Below are positions 1 through 8,546 of a stretch of 64,000 nt of DNA, one piece after another (the first letter of the stretch is position 1; each line of letters opens with the position of its first letter). The notes below the pieces were generated by a model, which was given only the letters and a program-made list of their open reading frames with translations, did no database searches and had not been told where the DNA came from. The stretch lies in the NCBI RefSeq assembly GCF_900156055.1, contig NZ_FTMQ01000003.1:124001-188000 (forward strand), in the 5' to 3' direction. The position numbers were made by a program, and so were the translations under genes. Source of the stretch: Rhizobium sp. RU33A (GTDB taxonomy: Bacteria; Pseudomonadota; Alphaproteobacteria; Rhizobiales; Rhizobiaceae).

Positions 1-49
1 GCCTGATGCCGCAGCAAGACCGAAAGATCACAGTCAGTTGAACGAGACG

Positions 50-514
50 ATGACCGAACAGCCCTTCTGGAAGACCAAGACGCTCGCCGAAATGAGCAAC
101 GCGGAATGGGAAAGCCTCTGCGATGGCTGTGGCCTCTGTTGTCTCAACAAGCTCGAGGATTGGGACACCGGCGAGGTGGTCTTCACCTCGGTTGCCTGCA
201 AGCTGCTCGACGGCGACAGCTGTCGCTGCTCCGATTACGAGAACCGCCAGGAAACCGTGCCTGACTGCATCCAGCTGACACTCAAGGGCCTGCGCGAAAT
301 CCAGTGGCTGCCACCGACCTGCGGTTACCGCCTGATCGACGAGGGCCTCGACCTCTACTGGTGGCACCCGCTGGTCTCTGGCAGTTCGGAAACCGTGCAC
401 CAGGCCGGGATTTCCGCCCGCGGCCGGACGATCTCGGAGGAGGGGCTCGATGTCGAGGATCTCGAGGATTACGTGGTCGACTGGCCGATGCGAGTTGGCG
501 CGGAGCGGGATTGA
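50..514 (+). CDS. YcgN-type (UPF0260) cysteine-cluster protein
   Basis: This 154-residue protein belongs to the YcgN/UPF0260 group of small cytoplasmic cysteine-cluster proteins, whose biochemical role is unknown. The family mark is a CDGCGLCC cluster near residues 25-32, followed by further conserved cysteines (ACKLL, SCRC, DCIQL) that could bind a metal. The protein ends normally and is close to the usual family length of about 150 residues. I chose the ATG at 50; a TTG at 38 would add four residues but has no better ribosome binding site. No operon partner is visible because the window begins here. The next gene converges from the other strand. Confidence 0.85.
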   Translation: MTEQPFWKTKTLAEMSNAEWESLCDGCGLCCLNKLEDWDTGEVVFTSVACKLLDGDSCRCSDYENRQETVPDCIQLTLKGLREIQWLPPTCGYRLIDEGLDLYWWHPLVSGSSETVHQAGISARGRTISEEGLDVEDLEDYVVDWPMRVGAERD

Positions 515-608
515 GGGGCTCGCGAGGCGGGGGGCCAGGCTTTATCATGCTGATGACGGAGACCATGGTCATGCTGGCTACTTCGCGGCCCGAAGACCTC
601 CAAGCCTT

Positions 609-1130
609 TTAGCTCCACAATTCCGCGCGCATCCAGGCGTTCGGCAGCAGTAGCCGCCCGGCGAGATCGTCCTCGCCGCCATCAAGCCTCAGCCATTGCC
701 AAGCCGCCATCCATTCGGCAAGCAGTGGATAAGGCGGCTTCACCCGGCTTGCCGGCCTGAAACCGGAAAGGCCGTAATAGGCGGGGTCCCCGAGCACCAG
801 CACCTCAGTCACACCCTTGGCCTTGAGGCGGCTCAGACCGTCGGCGATCAAGGCCTTGCCGATCCCCTGGCGCTGGTGATCGGGATGAACGGCGAGCGGC
901 CCGAGAAGGGCGACGGTCTCGGACCGGTTTTCGAGCTTTCCGTGGGTGAAAAGAACGTGCCCGATCAGCCTGTCGTCGAGATGGGCCGAGAGCGAGAGGA
1001 CGGCCGGATCGGCGAGCAGGGCCTCGACCAGCGGCACAAGATCCTCCTGCGGAAAGGCGGCGGCATAGAGGGTGGGGATGGATGCCCTGTCCGCAGGCAG
1101 CGTTTCGCCCAGGGTGAAGCTCTGCGTCAT
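609..1130 (-). CDS. GNAT family N-acetyltransferase (YhbS-like)
   Basis: This 173-residue protein is a GNAT-fold acetyltransferase that would move an acetyl group from acetyl-CoA to an unknown amine. The acetyl-CoA pyrophosphate loop is visible as RQGIGKAL, preceded by the strand LLGPLAVHPDH. A later VLGDPAYYGLSGF segment is typical of the YhbS-like subgroup. Length and ends are normal for a stand-alone GNAT domain. The gene converges with the cysteine-cluster gene on its left and is followed upstream by a toxin-antitoxin pair on the same strand, with no sign of co-transcription. The substrate cannot be predicted from sequence. Confidence 0.85.
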   Translation of the reverse strand: MTQSFTLGETLPADRASIPTLYAAAFPQEDLVPLVEALLADPAVLSLSAHLDDRLIGHVLFTHGKLENRSETVALLGPLAVHPDHQRQGIGKALIADGLSRLKAKGVTEVLVLGDPAYYGLSGFRPASRVKPPYPLLAEWMAAWQWLRLDGGEDDLAGRLLLPNAWMRAELWS

Positions 1131-1270
1131 GGGCTTTTCTCCGGTGAATGGTTCATGCCTCGGTCCTCAGACGCGTCGCGACAAGCCCATGGACTGACAA
1201 GGCGGATGGTGGTCTACGCACCTCCCCCTCAAGCGCAGGGTGGCTTAAGCTTCGATCGACCGGCTCGCCC

Positions 1271-1552
1271 TCAGGCCGCTTCGCCAATCTGAAGGTCGAT
1301 GGAGAGGCCCGCCGCGACCGCCATGGTCACCAGCCCGTCGAGGGCAAAGAGGTCGATCTTGCCACGCTTCAGGTCCGAAATCCTCGGTTGGGTAACGCCC
1401 AGCTGGCGAGCGGCCTCGGCCTGTGTCCACCCCTTGGTGAGGATATGGCGTTCCAAAGCCATCATCAGCTTGGCCCGAAGCTTCATGTTCTGGGCTTCCG
1501 CAGGGCTGTCCTCGATGGCATCCCAAACGCTGGCGTAGCTTTCCTTGGTCAT
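1271..1552 (-). CDS. XRE-family antitoxin (HigA-like)
   Basis: This 93-residue protein carries a central XRE-type helix-turn-helix, with GWTQAEAARQLGVTQPRISDLKRG as the two DNA-contacting helices (split here only by the reader: recognition helix VTQPRISDLKRG). It should neutralise the toxin encoded just upstream and repress their shared promoter. Its start overlaps the toxin stop by four bases, so the two are translationally coupled, in the toxin-first order of HigBA systems. An N-terminal 30-residue extension precedes the HTH, as in the HigA2-like subgroup. A palindrome in front of the toxin gene is the likely operator. Confidence 0.83.
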   Translation of the reverse strand: MTKESYASVWDAIEDSPAEAQNMKLRAKLMMALERHILTKGWTQAEAARQLGVTQPRISDLKRGKIDLFALDGLVTMAVAAGLSIDLQIGEAA

Positions 1553-1878
1553 GCCTTGAGATCCTTCATCAATTGATCATATCGCTTCGAAGCGAGTTCG
1601 AGATCCAGTTTTGCTGTTTTCTGGCTCTTCTTCTGGAAGCAGTGCAGCACGTAGACAGCGTTGCCCAACTTCGCGACGTGAAGGACCCTGAATGCACCGC
1701 CGGTGTCCTTGATCCTGATTTCCTGCACACCGGCACCAACACTCGACATCGGCTTCCAGTCGCTTGGCTCGAAACCATGCTGTACCCTGTCGAGTTGATA
1801 TCCCGCGTCGCGTTTTGCCCCCACGGGAAACCGCCTCAGGTCATTCAGCGCGCTGCCAATAAAGTACAGAGACTTCAT
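1549..1878 (-). CDS. HigB/Gp49-like type II toxin
   Basis: This 109-residue protein resembles the phage-derived Gp49-like HigB family, RelE-fold toxins that usually act as ribosome-dependent mRNA interferases. Visible family features are the N-terminal YFIGSALNDLRRFP, the central VGAGVQEIRI and the C-terminal VLHCFQKKSQKT, where the basic residues form the presumed active face. An ATG at 1914 is also in frame, but it would place the start upstream of a perfect-arm palindrome that makes more sense as the operator, so I use the ATG at 1878. The XRE antitoxin follows with a four-base overlap. Confidence 0.83.
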   Translation of the reverse strand: MKSLYFIGSALNDLRRFPVGAKRDAGYQLDRVQHGFEPSDWKPMSSVGAGVQEIRIKDTGGAFRVLHVAKLGNAVYVLHCFQKKSQKTAKLDLELASKRYDQLMKDLKA

Positions 1879-1889
1879 GGCACAGAAGT

Positions 1890-1905
1890 ATACAATATTT
1901 TGTAT
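1890..1905 (-). promoter_or_regulatory. Operator-like palindrome of the HigBA-type operon
   Basis: The arms ATACAA and TTGTAT flank a four-base AT centre, 12 bases upstream of the toxin ATG. Position and symmetry fit autorepression by the XRE antitoxin. This is inferred from layout, since no binding data can be seen here. Confidence 0.6.
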
Positions 1906-1952
1906 GGTCGGCAATCCTGCTTAGCAAAAGGCGAGATTCTTGTTGTGCCCCC

Positions 1953-1984
1953 TTGACCCTCCCATGATGGGAAGGTCCATCTAT
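1953..1984 (+). promoter_or_regulatory. CueR-type copper operator and promoter of copA
   Basis: A TTGACC -35 element overlaps an inverted repeat with outer arms ACC/GGT and inner arms CCCAT/ATGGG (1956-1976). The spacing to the candidate -10 near 1978-1984 is long, about 19-20 bases. This is the classic MerR-family architecture, in which CueR untwists an overlong spacer when copper is bound. A CueR gene lies downstream and a second, similar site precedes the chaperone gene. Confidence 0.75.
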
Positions 1985-2003
1985 GGTGGCGGAGGTGACC
2001 GCT

Positions 2004-4613
2004 ATGAACATGCAGTCCAGGCCACATCTGGCCAAGAACAAGAACGAAGCCATCCTTTTGCCTGTCGAGGGCATGACCTGCGCATCCTGTGTGCGGCGGG
2101 TGGAAAAGGCCGTGGCATCCGTGCCGGGGGTTGAGGCGAGCGCGGTGAATTTTGCGACCGAGACGTTGTCGGTGACTCCGGGAAAGGGCTTCTCGGCAGG
2201 CGCCCTGCTCGAAGCGATCGACAAGGCCGGCTATGAGGCCAAGGCCGAGACGCTGGTGCTGGAGGTCGAGGACATGACCTGCGCATCCTGCGTGTCGCGG
2301 GTCGAGAAGGCCTTGAAATCCGTGGCCGCTGTCGAGAGCGCAAGCGTCAATCTGGCGACCGGCGAGGCGGTGGTGAAGGTCCTGGGCGGGGCCGATGCCT
2401 TGCCGGCGCTCACCGCAGCCGTGGCCAAAGCGGGTTATGCGGTCAGGCTCGTCGGTTCTTCGACGGATGGAGCAGCGGCCGAAGAAGGGCAGGGGGGCGT
2501 TGGCCAGGCCACACCCGATGCGGTTCCGGGCTCGGCGCATCCGGGGGGCTCGGCAGGCCGGGCCGACGATAGTCGCGAGGCGCGCCGGGAGAAGGAGATA
2601 TCGGGGCTGAAGCGCGATTTTCTGATCGCGTTTGTGCTTACACTGCCGCTCTTCGTCATGGAAATGGGCGCGCATCTCTATCCGCCGCTGCATCATGTGC
2701 TGATGCAGATTTTCCCCGGCAACACGCTGTATCTTCTGCAGTTTGCGCTTGCGACGGCGGTTCTCGCCGGTCCCGGGCGACGCTTCTATCTGAAGGGCAT
2801 TCCGGCGCTCTTGCGGCTGGCGCCCGATATGAACGCACTCGTCGCGATCGGCACGGGGGCGGCCTATCTCTATTCCGTCGTGACCACCTTTGCGCCTGAA
2901 GCCCTGCCTGTCGATGCCCGGCATGTCTATTACGAAGCGGCGACCGTCATCGTCTCGCTGATCCTGCTCGGCCGGCTGTTGGAAGCGCGTGCCAAGGGTC
3001 GGACGGGGGCTGCGATCCGCAAGCTCGCGGGTCTGCAGGCAAAGACTGCGCGGGTCGAGCGTGAGGGTGAGACGCAGGATGTGTCGCTCTCCGAAGTCAG
3101 GCTCGGTGACACCGTCGTGGTCCGTCCGGGTGAGCGTATTCCGGTCGATGGCCGGGTGATCGACGGGGCAAGTGCCGTTGACGAGGCGATGATCTCGGGC
3201 GAGCCGATCCCGGTCGAAAAGGGGCCGGGCGCCACCGTCATCGGCGGTACGGTCAACGGTTCGGGGAGCTTCCGCTTCGAGGCGACAGGCATTGGCGCCG
3301 ACATGATGCTGTCGCGCATCATCCGCATGGTCCAGGAAGCGCAAGGGGCGAAACTGCCGATCCAGAAACTGGTCGATGAGGTCACGGCCTGGTTCGTGCC
3401 CGCAGTCATCGGTATCGCGGTTGTGACTTTTTTCCTATGGCTGATCTTCGGGCCGGAGCCCGCCTATACGCACGGGCTCGTGGCGGCGGTGGCCGTGCTG
3501 ATCATCGCCTGCCCCTGCGCCATGGGGCTTGCCACGCCCACCTCGATCATGGTCGGCACCGGCCGCGCGGCCGAACTCGGCGTGCTCTTCCGCAAGGGCG
3601 AGGCGCTGCAAAGTCTCTCCGCCATCGACTGGGTGGTGATGGACAAGACCGGCACGATCACGGCCGGAAAGCCCGAAGTGAGCGAGATCGTGACATCAGA
3701 GGGGTTCGACGAGGCCGAGGTGTTGCGCCTGACCGCAAGCCTCGAGGCGCGCTCCGAGCATCCCCTGGCGGATGCCATCGTGCGGGCGGCGGAGGCGCGG
3801 GGGATCGCCCTGTCTGCCGTGGAGAATATCGAGGCGGTGGCCGGGTTTGGCGTGACCGGGGTCGTTGACGGGCGGAAGATTGCAGCGGGGGCTGACCGGT
3901 TCATGGTGAAGCTCGGGGTGATGGCAGGGGGCGAGACATCGGATCTCACCGCCGCCGTCACTTGTCTTGCCGATGAAGGCGCAAGCCCGCTTTACGTTGC
4001 CATCGACGGCAAGCTGGCTGCGGCGATTGCGGTCGCCGATCCGATCAAGGAGACGAGTGCGCAGGCGATTGCAGCCCTGAAGGCCAGGGGTCTGAAGCTG
4101 ATGATGGTGACCGGCGACAACAGGCGGACGGCAGAGGCCGTGGCGAGAAGGGCCGGCATCAATGCGGTGGTGGCGGAAGTGCTGCCGGAGGGAAAGGTGA
4201 GCGCGATCAAAGCGCTGCAGGCAAAAGGTGAGAAGGTCGCCTTTGTCGGCGATGGCATCAATGATGCGCCGGCGCTTGCCACCGCCGATGCCGGGATTGC
4301 CATCGGCACCGGCACCGACGTGGCGATCGAAAGCGCCGATGTCGTGCTGGTCGGCGGCGACCTGATGGGCGCGCTGCATGCGATCGAGCTCTCGGACAAG
4401 GTCATGGCCAATATCCGCCAGAACCTATTCTGGGCTTTCGGCTACAATGTCGCGCTGATCCCGGTCGCGGCGGGGCTGCTCTATCCGCTCTTCGGCGTGA
4501 CCTTTTCGCCGATGCTGGGGGCGGCAGCCATGGGGTTGTCGAGCGTGTTCGTGCTGACCAATGCGTTGAGGTTGCGGACGGCGAGGGTGACGGCGGTCTT
4601 GACCTCCCCTTGA
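2004..4613 (+). CDS. copA: Copper-exporting P1B-type ATPase CopA
   Basis: This 869-residue inner-membrane ATPase pumps Cu(I) out of the cytoplasm. Two N-terminal heavy-metal-binding domains carry GMTCASC (about residues 23-29) and DMTCASC (90-96). The membrane metal site is the CPC motif at 503-505, the phosphorylation site is DKTGT with D547, the SEHPLA motif marks the nucleotide domain, and GDGINDAP near 749 is the hinge motif. About eight membrane segments are expected. I start at the ATG at 2004 because GGAGGTG lies seven bases upstream, not at the ATG at 1983, which overlaps the promoter. cueR and a copper chaperone follow on the same strand. Confidence 0.95.
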   Translation: MNMQSRPHLAKNKNEAILLPVEGMTCASCVRRVEKAVASVPGVEASAVNFATETLSVTPGKGFSAGALLEAIDKAGYEAKAETLVLEVEDMTCASCVSRVEKALKSVAAVESASVNLATGEAVVKVLGGADALPALTAAVAKAGYAVRLVGSSTDGAAAEEGQGGVGQATPDAVPGSAHPGGSAGRADDSREARREKEISGLKRDFLIAFVLTLPLFVMEMGAHLYPPLHHVLMQIFPGNTLYLLQFALATAVLAGPGRRFYLKGIPALLRLAPDMNALVAIGTGAAYLYSVVTTFAPEALPVDARHVYYEAATVIVSLILLGRLLEARAKGRTGAAIRKLAGLQAKTARVEREGETQDVSLSEVRLGDTVVVRPGERIPVDGRVIDGASAVDEAMISGEPIPVEKGPGATVIGGTVNGSGSFRFEATGIGADMMLSRIIRMVQEAQGAKLPIQKLVDEVTAWFVPAVIGIAVVTFFLWLIFGPEPAYTHGLVAAVAVLIIACPCAMGLATPTSIMVGTGRAAELGVLFRKGEALQSLSAIDWVVMDKTGTITAGKPEVSEIVTSEGFDEAEVLRLTASLEARSEHPLADAIVRAAEARGIALSAVENIEAVAGFGVTGVVDGRKIAAGADRFMVKLGVMAGGETSDLTAAVTCLADEGASPLYVAIDGKLAAAIAVADPIKETSAQAIAALKARGLKLMMVTGDNRRTAEAVARRAGINAVVAEVLPEGKVSAIKALQAKGEKVAFVGDGINDAPALATADAGIAIGTGTDVAIESADVVLVGGDLMGALHAIELSDKVMANIRQNLFWAFGYNVALIPVAAGLLYPLFGVTFSPMLGAAAMGLSSVFVLTNALRLRTARVTAVLTSP

Positions 4614-4718
4614 GGGGGAGGTCGCGCGGAACGCGCGGGTGGGGTGATGCTGGTGCGCGCCGCTTGTTCACCCCACCCCGGAGCTTCGCTCCGACCCTCC
4701 CCCTCAAGGGGAGGGTGG
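4602..4718. repeat. Family B palindromic repeat pair
   Basis: Two inverted copies of the CTCCCCTTGAGGGGGAG hairpin are joined by a GGTGGGGTGA...TCACCCCACC spacer arm. The left copy starts within the last codons of copA and also contains its stop region. The same unit recurs at 16501, 22158, 22377, 23646 and 27094. Confidence 0.8.
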
Positions 4719-4783
4719 CGTGCGCGGGGGCCGGCAATTTCCGCCTCTCCCCCTGTGGGAGAGGAACTGAAGGAGAAACGACC

Positions 4784-5233
4784 ATGACGATGAATATCGG
4801 CGAAGCCTCTCATGCCTCGGGCGTTTCGGCCAAGATGATCCGCTACTATGAGGAGATCGGGCTGGTTGCGCCGGCGGGGCGAACGGCCTCGAATTACCGG
4901 GTTTATGATGCCGACAGCGTCAACCGGCTGCGTTTCGTGCGGCGATCGCGCAATCTCGGCTTTTCGCTTGAAGAGACCGAGCGGCTGTTGAAGCTCTGGG
5001 ACGACAAGGAACGGGCAAGTGCCGAGGTGAAGGCCTTGGCACTCGCCCATGTTGACGAACTGGAACAGAAGATCGCCGAAATGCAGGCGATGCGCGACAC
5101 GCTGGCCCATCTCGCCGAGCGCTGCCTCGGCAATGACCGACCCAACTGCCCGATCCTCGCCGATCTCGAAGGCAAGCCGCTGCGGCAAAAGACCGCCGGA
5201 AAGGACAAGGCCGGGGACTGCTGCGGGGATTGA
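4784..5233 (+). CDS. cueR: Copper-responsive MerR-family regulator CueR
   Basis: This 149-residue cytoplasmic regulator senses Cu(I) and activates copper-export promoters. The N-terminal MerR winged helix (MNIGEASHASGVSAKMIRYY region) is followed by a long dimerisation helix, and the metal site is formed by C114 and C122 in the spacing CLGNDRPNC expected of CueR. The C-terminus ends in CCGD, as in many rhizobial homologues. The ATG at 4784 is preceded by AGGAG at 4771. A longer in-frame extension upstream would run through the repeat and is not credible. It lies between copA and the chaperone gene, both with CueR-type operators. Confidence 0.93.
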   Translation: MTMNIGEASHASGVSAKMIRYYEEIGLVAPAGRTASNYRVYDADSVNRLRFVRRSRNLGFSLEETERLLKLWDDKERASAEVKALALAHVDELEQKIAEMQAMRDTLAHLAERCLGNDRPNCPILADLEGKPLRQKTAGKDKAGDCCGD

Positions 5234-5260
5234 CCTTGCCCCCATGGGAAGGTGCAGAAA
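5230..5260 (+). promoter_or_regulatory. Second CueR-type operator, before the copper chaperone
   Basis: TTGACC at 5230-5235 overlaps an inverted repeat (5233-5253) with outer arms ACCTT/AAGGT around a CCCATGGG core. It closely matches the site in front of copA. It overlaps the last bases of cueR. The -10 is not obvious. Confidence 0.7.
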
Positions 5261-5311
5261 GGGACTGGAAGCGACGGCTTGAAGCTGTCGGCAAATGGAA
5301 AGGACAAAACC

Positions 5312-5515
5312 ATGATCGGACAGACGGTTTTCAAGATCGAGGACATGACCTGCGGGCATTGCGAGAAGACCGTGGTCAAGGCCTTGGCGGCGGTGTTGCC
5401 GGGAAGCGCGGTGACCATCGATCTCGCAGCCCGCAAGGCCTTCGTCGAGGGTGATGCGGTCCTTGCCGAACAGGCGATCCGTGAGGCGGGCTATACGCCG
5501 GTGCGGGAAGCGTGA
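5312..5515 (+). CDS. Copper chaperone with heavy-metal-associated domain (CopZ-like)
   Basis: This 67-residue protein is a single ferredoxin-like heavy-metal-associated domain with the MTCGHC copper site near residues 12-17. It would carry Cu(I) in the cytoplasm to CopA and CueR. The start is the ATG at 5312, with AAAGGA about eight bases upstream; an upstream in-frame start at 5252 lacks such a site. It is the third gene of the copper module and has its own CueR-type operator about 60 bases before its start, so it may be induced separately from copA. Confidence 0.9.
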   Translation: MIGQTVFKIEDMTCGHCEKTVVKALAAVLPGSAVTIDLAARKAFVEGDAVLAEQAIREAGYTPVREA

Positions 5516-5520
5516 GGGTG

Positions 5521-5672
<152 letters not shown>

Positions 5673-5738
5673 TCTCCCTTGCAATCTCCTCGAACCTAAA
5701 TATATATGCATTATCGTATGTTTTTAGGGGACGCCGCC

Positions 5739-6089
5739 ATGAGCAAGGACTACATCGCCATCACCCGGGATATCTCAAGTGGGATCAAGACCCTGCGCAA
5801 GGACATTCCCGATGTGATGCAGGGCTTTTCGGCCATGGCGGGCGCGGCGACCAAGGATGGCGCGCTGTCGAAAAAGGTGAAGGAATTGCCGGCGCTCGGC
5901 ATTGCGATTTCCACCCGCTGCGACGGCTGCATCGGCTTTCACACCGAAGCGCTGATCAAGCTCGGCACCACCAAGGCGGAATTCGAGGAGGCGCTGGGGC
6001 TCGCGGTCTATATGGGTGGAGGTCCCTCGCTGATGTATGCCGGCGACGCCATGGCCGCCTGGGAGCAGTTCGGCGGGCCGGAGGCCTGA
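5739..6089 (+). CDS. AhpD-like carboxymuconolactone decarboxylase-family protein
   Basis: This 116-residue protein belongs to the AhpD/carboxymuconolactone decarboxylase superfamily. The core motif TRCDGCIGFHTE near residues 61-72 contains the CxxC pair and following histidine used for peroxidase-linked thiol chemistry in AhpD. Its exact substrate is unknown. I start at the ATG at 5739, preceded by AGGGG; an earlier in-frame ATG at 5706 falls in an AT-rich stretch that looks like a promoter. The gene stands alone after a block of 7-base tandem repeats and is not clearly part of the copper operon. Confidence 0.85.
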   Translation: MSKDYIAITRDISSGIKTLRKDIPDVMQGFSAMAGAATKDGALSKKVKELPALGIAISTRCDGCIGFHTEALIKLGTTKAEFEEALGLAVYMGGGPSLMYAGDAMAAWEQFGGPEA

Positions 6090-6264
6090 AGGCAGGCACA
6101 ACCCGGTGCTAAGCCTGGTGCGACGCCGCCGGGTCGCGGCCCAAAAAAATGCCGGGCTTGCTTCATTTTGTGCGCTCTAAATTAGCGAAAAATTCGTAGC
6201 CCTGCGCCATGCTGATGGCCATCGCGGCGCCGCTCGAGCGCCGCCAGGGAGCAATGGCCAGGGC

Positions 6265-7425
6265 ATGCAGACGGAGACGGGCGCAAGAGGGCGGTTGAAC
6301 TGGCTGTTGCGCATGGCGCCCGAGGTGGAACGGGCCGAGGAACGGGATTTCGGCGCCGAACGCATCCGGCATCTGCGCCATGCGATCATCGTCGGCCTGA
6401 TCGTCTACAACATCTACAATCTCACCAGCCTGCACCTGATGGCCGACATCCAGCCCTTCACGGTCGCCATGCGCCTGTTGGTGCTGGTACCGGGCTCGCT
6501 GGTGATCTTCTATCTCGTGCCCCGCGTGCCGCCGGCGATCCGCGAATTGCTCTTGCTCGGCGGCATGTTCGTCGCGAGCCTGCTGCCGCTCTATTTGCTC
6601 TACATCTCGCAATCGAGCTATGCGACCTACACGCTGGGCGAACTGCCGCTCGTGCTGCTCTTCGGCAACATGTTGCTGGTGCTGCGGTTTCGCCTCGCGC
6701 TGATCTTCACCGCCGTCACCTGCCTGGCGGCGCTTTTTGTCATCCACGCCAAGCCGGGGCTGGACGAGAACCTGATCTTTCCCCTGACCGTGCAGGTGGT
6801 GACCGGCCTGTTCTTCACGCTCTACGGCAACTGGCATGTCGAGAGACAGCGCTGTCTCACCTATCTCGCCCGCTACGATGCGCAGAACCGCGCAGACCTT
6901 GCGGAACGACGCGGTGATGAACTGCGCGACCTGACGCTGACCGACATGCTGACCGGCATCGCCAACCGAAGGCACCTCGACGAAACGCTCAGTGACTGGC
7001 TTGCGACACGCGGCGAGGTGCTGCTGCTGATGGTCGATGTCGACCACTTCAAGACCTTCAACGACCGCTTCGGCCATGTCGAGGGCGACGACTGCCTGCG
7101 CCGCATTGCCACGGCCCTCGCCACCTTCGCCGCCCGACATGACGGCTTTGCCGCCCGCTATGGCGGCGAGGAGTTCACCTTGCTGTTTGCCGTCGATGCC
7201 GAGACCGGTGGCACGTTTCTGGCCGACCGGCTGGTCCGCACGGTGCGCGAGCTTTCGATCCCGCATCCGGCCCGCGCCGACGGACTTACGACCGTCACCG
7301 TCTCCGTCGGTTACGCTGGCACGGGTGAGGGCGGCGTGCGGGAAGCGCGCGATCTCATCACCCGGGCGGATCTGGCGCTCTATGAGGCGAAGAGTGCTGG
7401 GCGCAACAGGTCGAAGGCGGGCTGA
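6265..7425 (+). CDS. Membrane-bound GGDEF diguanylate cyclase
   Basis: This 386-residue protein should make cyclic di-GMP from GTP. The N-terminal half (about residues 40-200) holds five or six hydrophobic segments such as LVLVPGSLVIFYLV and LPLVLLFGNMLLVL, a membrane sensor of unknown ligand. The C-terminal GGDEF domain begins near LTLTDMLTGIANRRHLD, contains the metal-binding DVDHFKTFND and the active-site signature GGEEF. The signature is intact, so activity is expected. No EAL domain is present. It stands alone, just before the promoter of the gene transfer agent cluster, with a repeat between. Confidence 0.9.
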   Translation: MQTETGARGRLNWLLRMAPEVERAEERDFGAERIRHLRHAIIVGLIVYNIYNLTSLHLMADIQPFTVAMRLLVLVPGSLVIFYLVPRVPPAIRELLLLGGMFVASLLPLYLLYISQSSYATYTLGELPLVLLFGNMLLVLRFRLALIFTAVTCLAALFVIHAKPGLDENLIFPLTVQVVTGLFFTLYGNWHVERQRCLTYLARYDAQNRADLAERRGDELRDLTLTDMLTGIANRRHLDETLSDWLATRGEVLLLMVDVDHFKTFNDRFGHVEGDDCLRRIATALATFAARHDGFAARYGGEEFTLLFAVDAETGGTFLADRLVRTVRELSIPHPARADGLTTVTVSVGYAGTGEGGVREARDLITRADLALYEAKSAGRNRSKAG

Positions 7426-7454
7426 GGGGGGCGGTTAAGCAGATGCAACGGAAT

Positions 7455-7541
7455 GCCCCTCTCCTGGAAAATCTGAAGTTTAGGCAGCTTGCGCTCGCCT
7501 AAGCCTTCGATTTTCCGTCCTCCCCCGCAAGGGGGGAGGTG
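7455..7541 (+). repeat. Family A mosaic repeat, subtype 1 (single copy)
   Basis: The core AAATCTGAAGTTTAGG...CCTTCGATTT can fold as a long imperfect hairpin, with GCGCTCGCC in the centre. A CCCCTCTCC sequence sits on the left and a CTCCCCC-GGGGGGAG hairpin on the right. This is the first of eleven units, all between 7.4 and 20.9 kb. Confidence 0.85.
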
Positions 7542-7569
7542 GGCTGGGACCAAAATAGGAAAATAATCC

Positions 7570-7598
7570 TTGACACCGTGACGGTCGTCGGATAGGGT
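7570..7598 (+). promoter_or_regulatory. Candidate sigma70 promoter of the GTA cluster
   Basis: TTGACA (7570-7575) and TAGGGT (7593-7598) are separated by 17 bases. The expected transcript start is near 7605, about 95 bases before the first GTA gene. Confidence 0.6.
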
Positions 7599-7604
7599 TT
7601 TGAC

Positions 7605-7689
7605 ATGATCGGAAAGCTGTGGCCTTGAGGGCCAAGGTGATCCGGAGAGGTTTGGAAAGGGTCCGCTTGGCGGGCCCTTCTTTCGTTTC
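7605..7689 (+). ncRNA. Candidate attenuator leader or short RNA before the GTA genes
   Basis: The roughly 85-base leader contains a small hairpin (TGGCC/GGCCA, 7620-7634) and ends in a strong terminator-like hairpin. The arms AAGGGTCCGC (7657-7666) and GCGGGCCCTT (7670-7679) pair with one G-U, followed by CTTTCGTTT. The ribosome binding site and ATG of the first GTA gene start directly after it. It could be an attenuator that gates the cluster or a separate small RNA. I do not recognise it as a known riboswitch class. Confidence 0.45.
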
Positions 7690-7699
7690 GGAGGGGGCC

Positions 7700-8155
7700 A
7701 TGCTGGGCGAGGATCGACGGGGGGATCTGGACGAGGCGTTGCCTGATGTCATCGAGGTGAAGGCGGCGGGCGCTGGCGACCTGGTGACCCTGCTCCAGGA
7801 ATTCACCACCGAGATGCGTGCCCAGTTCGAGCTGTTTCGCCGTCTGCGGGCCGGGGCCGAGAGCCTGATCGACGGGGCCGACGAGGCGCTGGCGAAACTG
7901 GCGCGCGCCGACATCAAGGCAGCGACCGATGCGATTGCGCTGATCGTGCGCACCCTGGAGAAGATCGATGCGCTTTTGCGCCAGATGGAGCGCGACCGGC
8001 TGGATGCCGAGGAACGGCTGATCGAGGCGCGCGATCCGGAGGTTTTGCGCGGCGAGGTGGAGGCGCTGATTGCGGGACGGGTCGAGGCGGAGGTGGCTGC
8101 CCGGCTGGAGGCGGCGGTGGCGGTCCGGATGGCGGAGGGTTGTAGGATTGGCTGA
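7700..8155 (+). CDS. Putative GTA small terminase subunit (g1 position)
   Basis: This 151-residue protein lies directly before the large terminase, where RcGTA has g1, described as its small terminase. It would recognise DNA for packaging. No clear sequence motif confirms this. What can be seen is a highly charged, almost wholly helical protein, with a long Glu/Arg/Ala-rich region (residues 30-145) suited to coiled-coil oligomers, and no cysteine-rich or enzymatic motif. The ATG at 7700 has GAGGGG four bases upstream; a TTG at 7625 in frame would run through the leader terminator. It is separated from the terminase by a double mosaic repeat. Confidence 0.55.
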   Translation: MLGEDRRGDLDEALPDVIEVKAAGAGDLVTLLQEFTTEMRAQFELFRRLRAGAESLIDGADEALAKLARADIKAATDAIALIVRTLEKIDALLRQMERDRLDAEERLIEARDPEVLRGEVEALIAGRVEAEVAARLEAAVAVRMAEGCRIG

Positions 8156-8233
8156 GGGTAGGGGGCCGCCGTGAGGGGTGAATGAGCCAAGCTTTCGAGG
8201 TCTGATGCTGAAGAAGGCTTGCCAACTGAACCG

Positions 8234-8432
8234 GTCCCCTCACTTGCGAAATCTGAAGTTTAGGCGGCTTGCGCTCGCCTAAGCCTTCGATTTCGCTTTC
8301 TCCCCCACAAGGGGGGAGAGGGAGCGCGGGGCTGGCGGCACCGTCGCCTCTCCCCTTTGTGGGAGAGGTTACAAAATCGAGGGCTTAGCCCGATCAGGGC
8401 TAAACCTCAGATTTTGTTGGTGAGGGGATCGG
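8234..8432. repeat. Family A mosaic repeat pair after g1
   Basis: A forward subtype 1 unit (8234-8320, centre GGCTTGCGCTCGCC) is followed by a reversed subtype 2 unit (8346-8432, centre GGGCTTAGCCCGATCAGGGC). Both share the outer arms AAATC..GAGG/CCTCAGATTT. The pair fills most of the 391-base gap before the terminase gene, and no gene is seen there. Confidence 0.88.
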
Positions 8433-8546
8433 TTACACAGGCACGGGATCAAACGGATGCTTCGTAACTAGCTGTTGCGAACACCTCGGCATGATGGGCG
8501 CCTGAGGGCTGACGCTGTTTTGCATAATCGCCCAAGGAGACTGCCG

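Noticed and set aside
1875..3344. A 489-residue minus-strand reading frame opposite copA
   Set aside because: It is an antisense frame of the copper ATPase, His/Arg-rich and without any recognisable domain.
7657..7689. A tRNA or part of a structural RNA
   Set aside because: No cloverleaf or CCA end can be made; the stem with T-run is better explained as a terminator.
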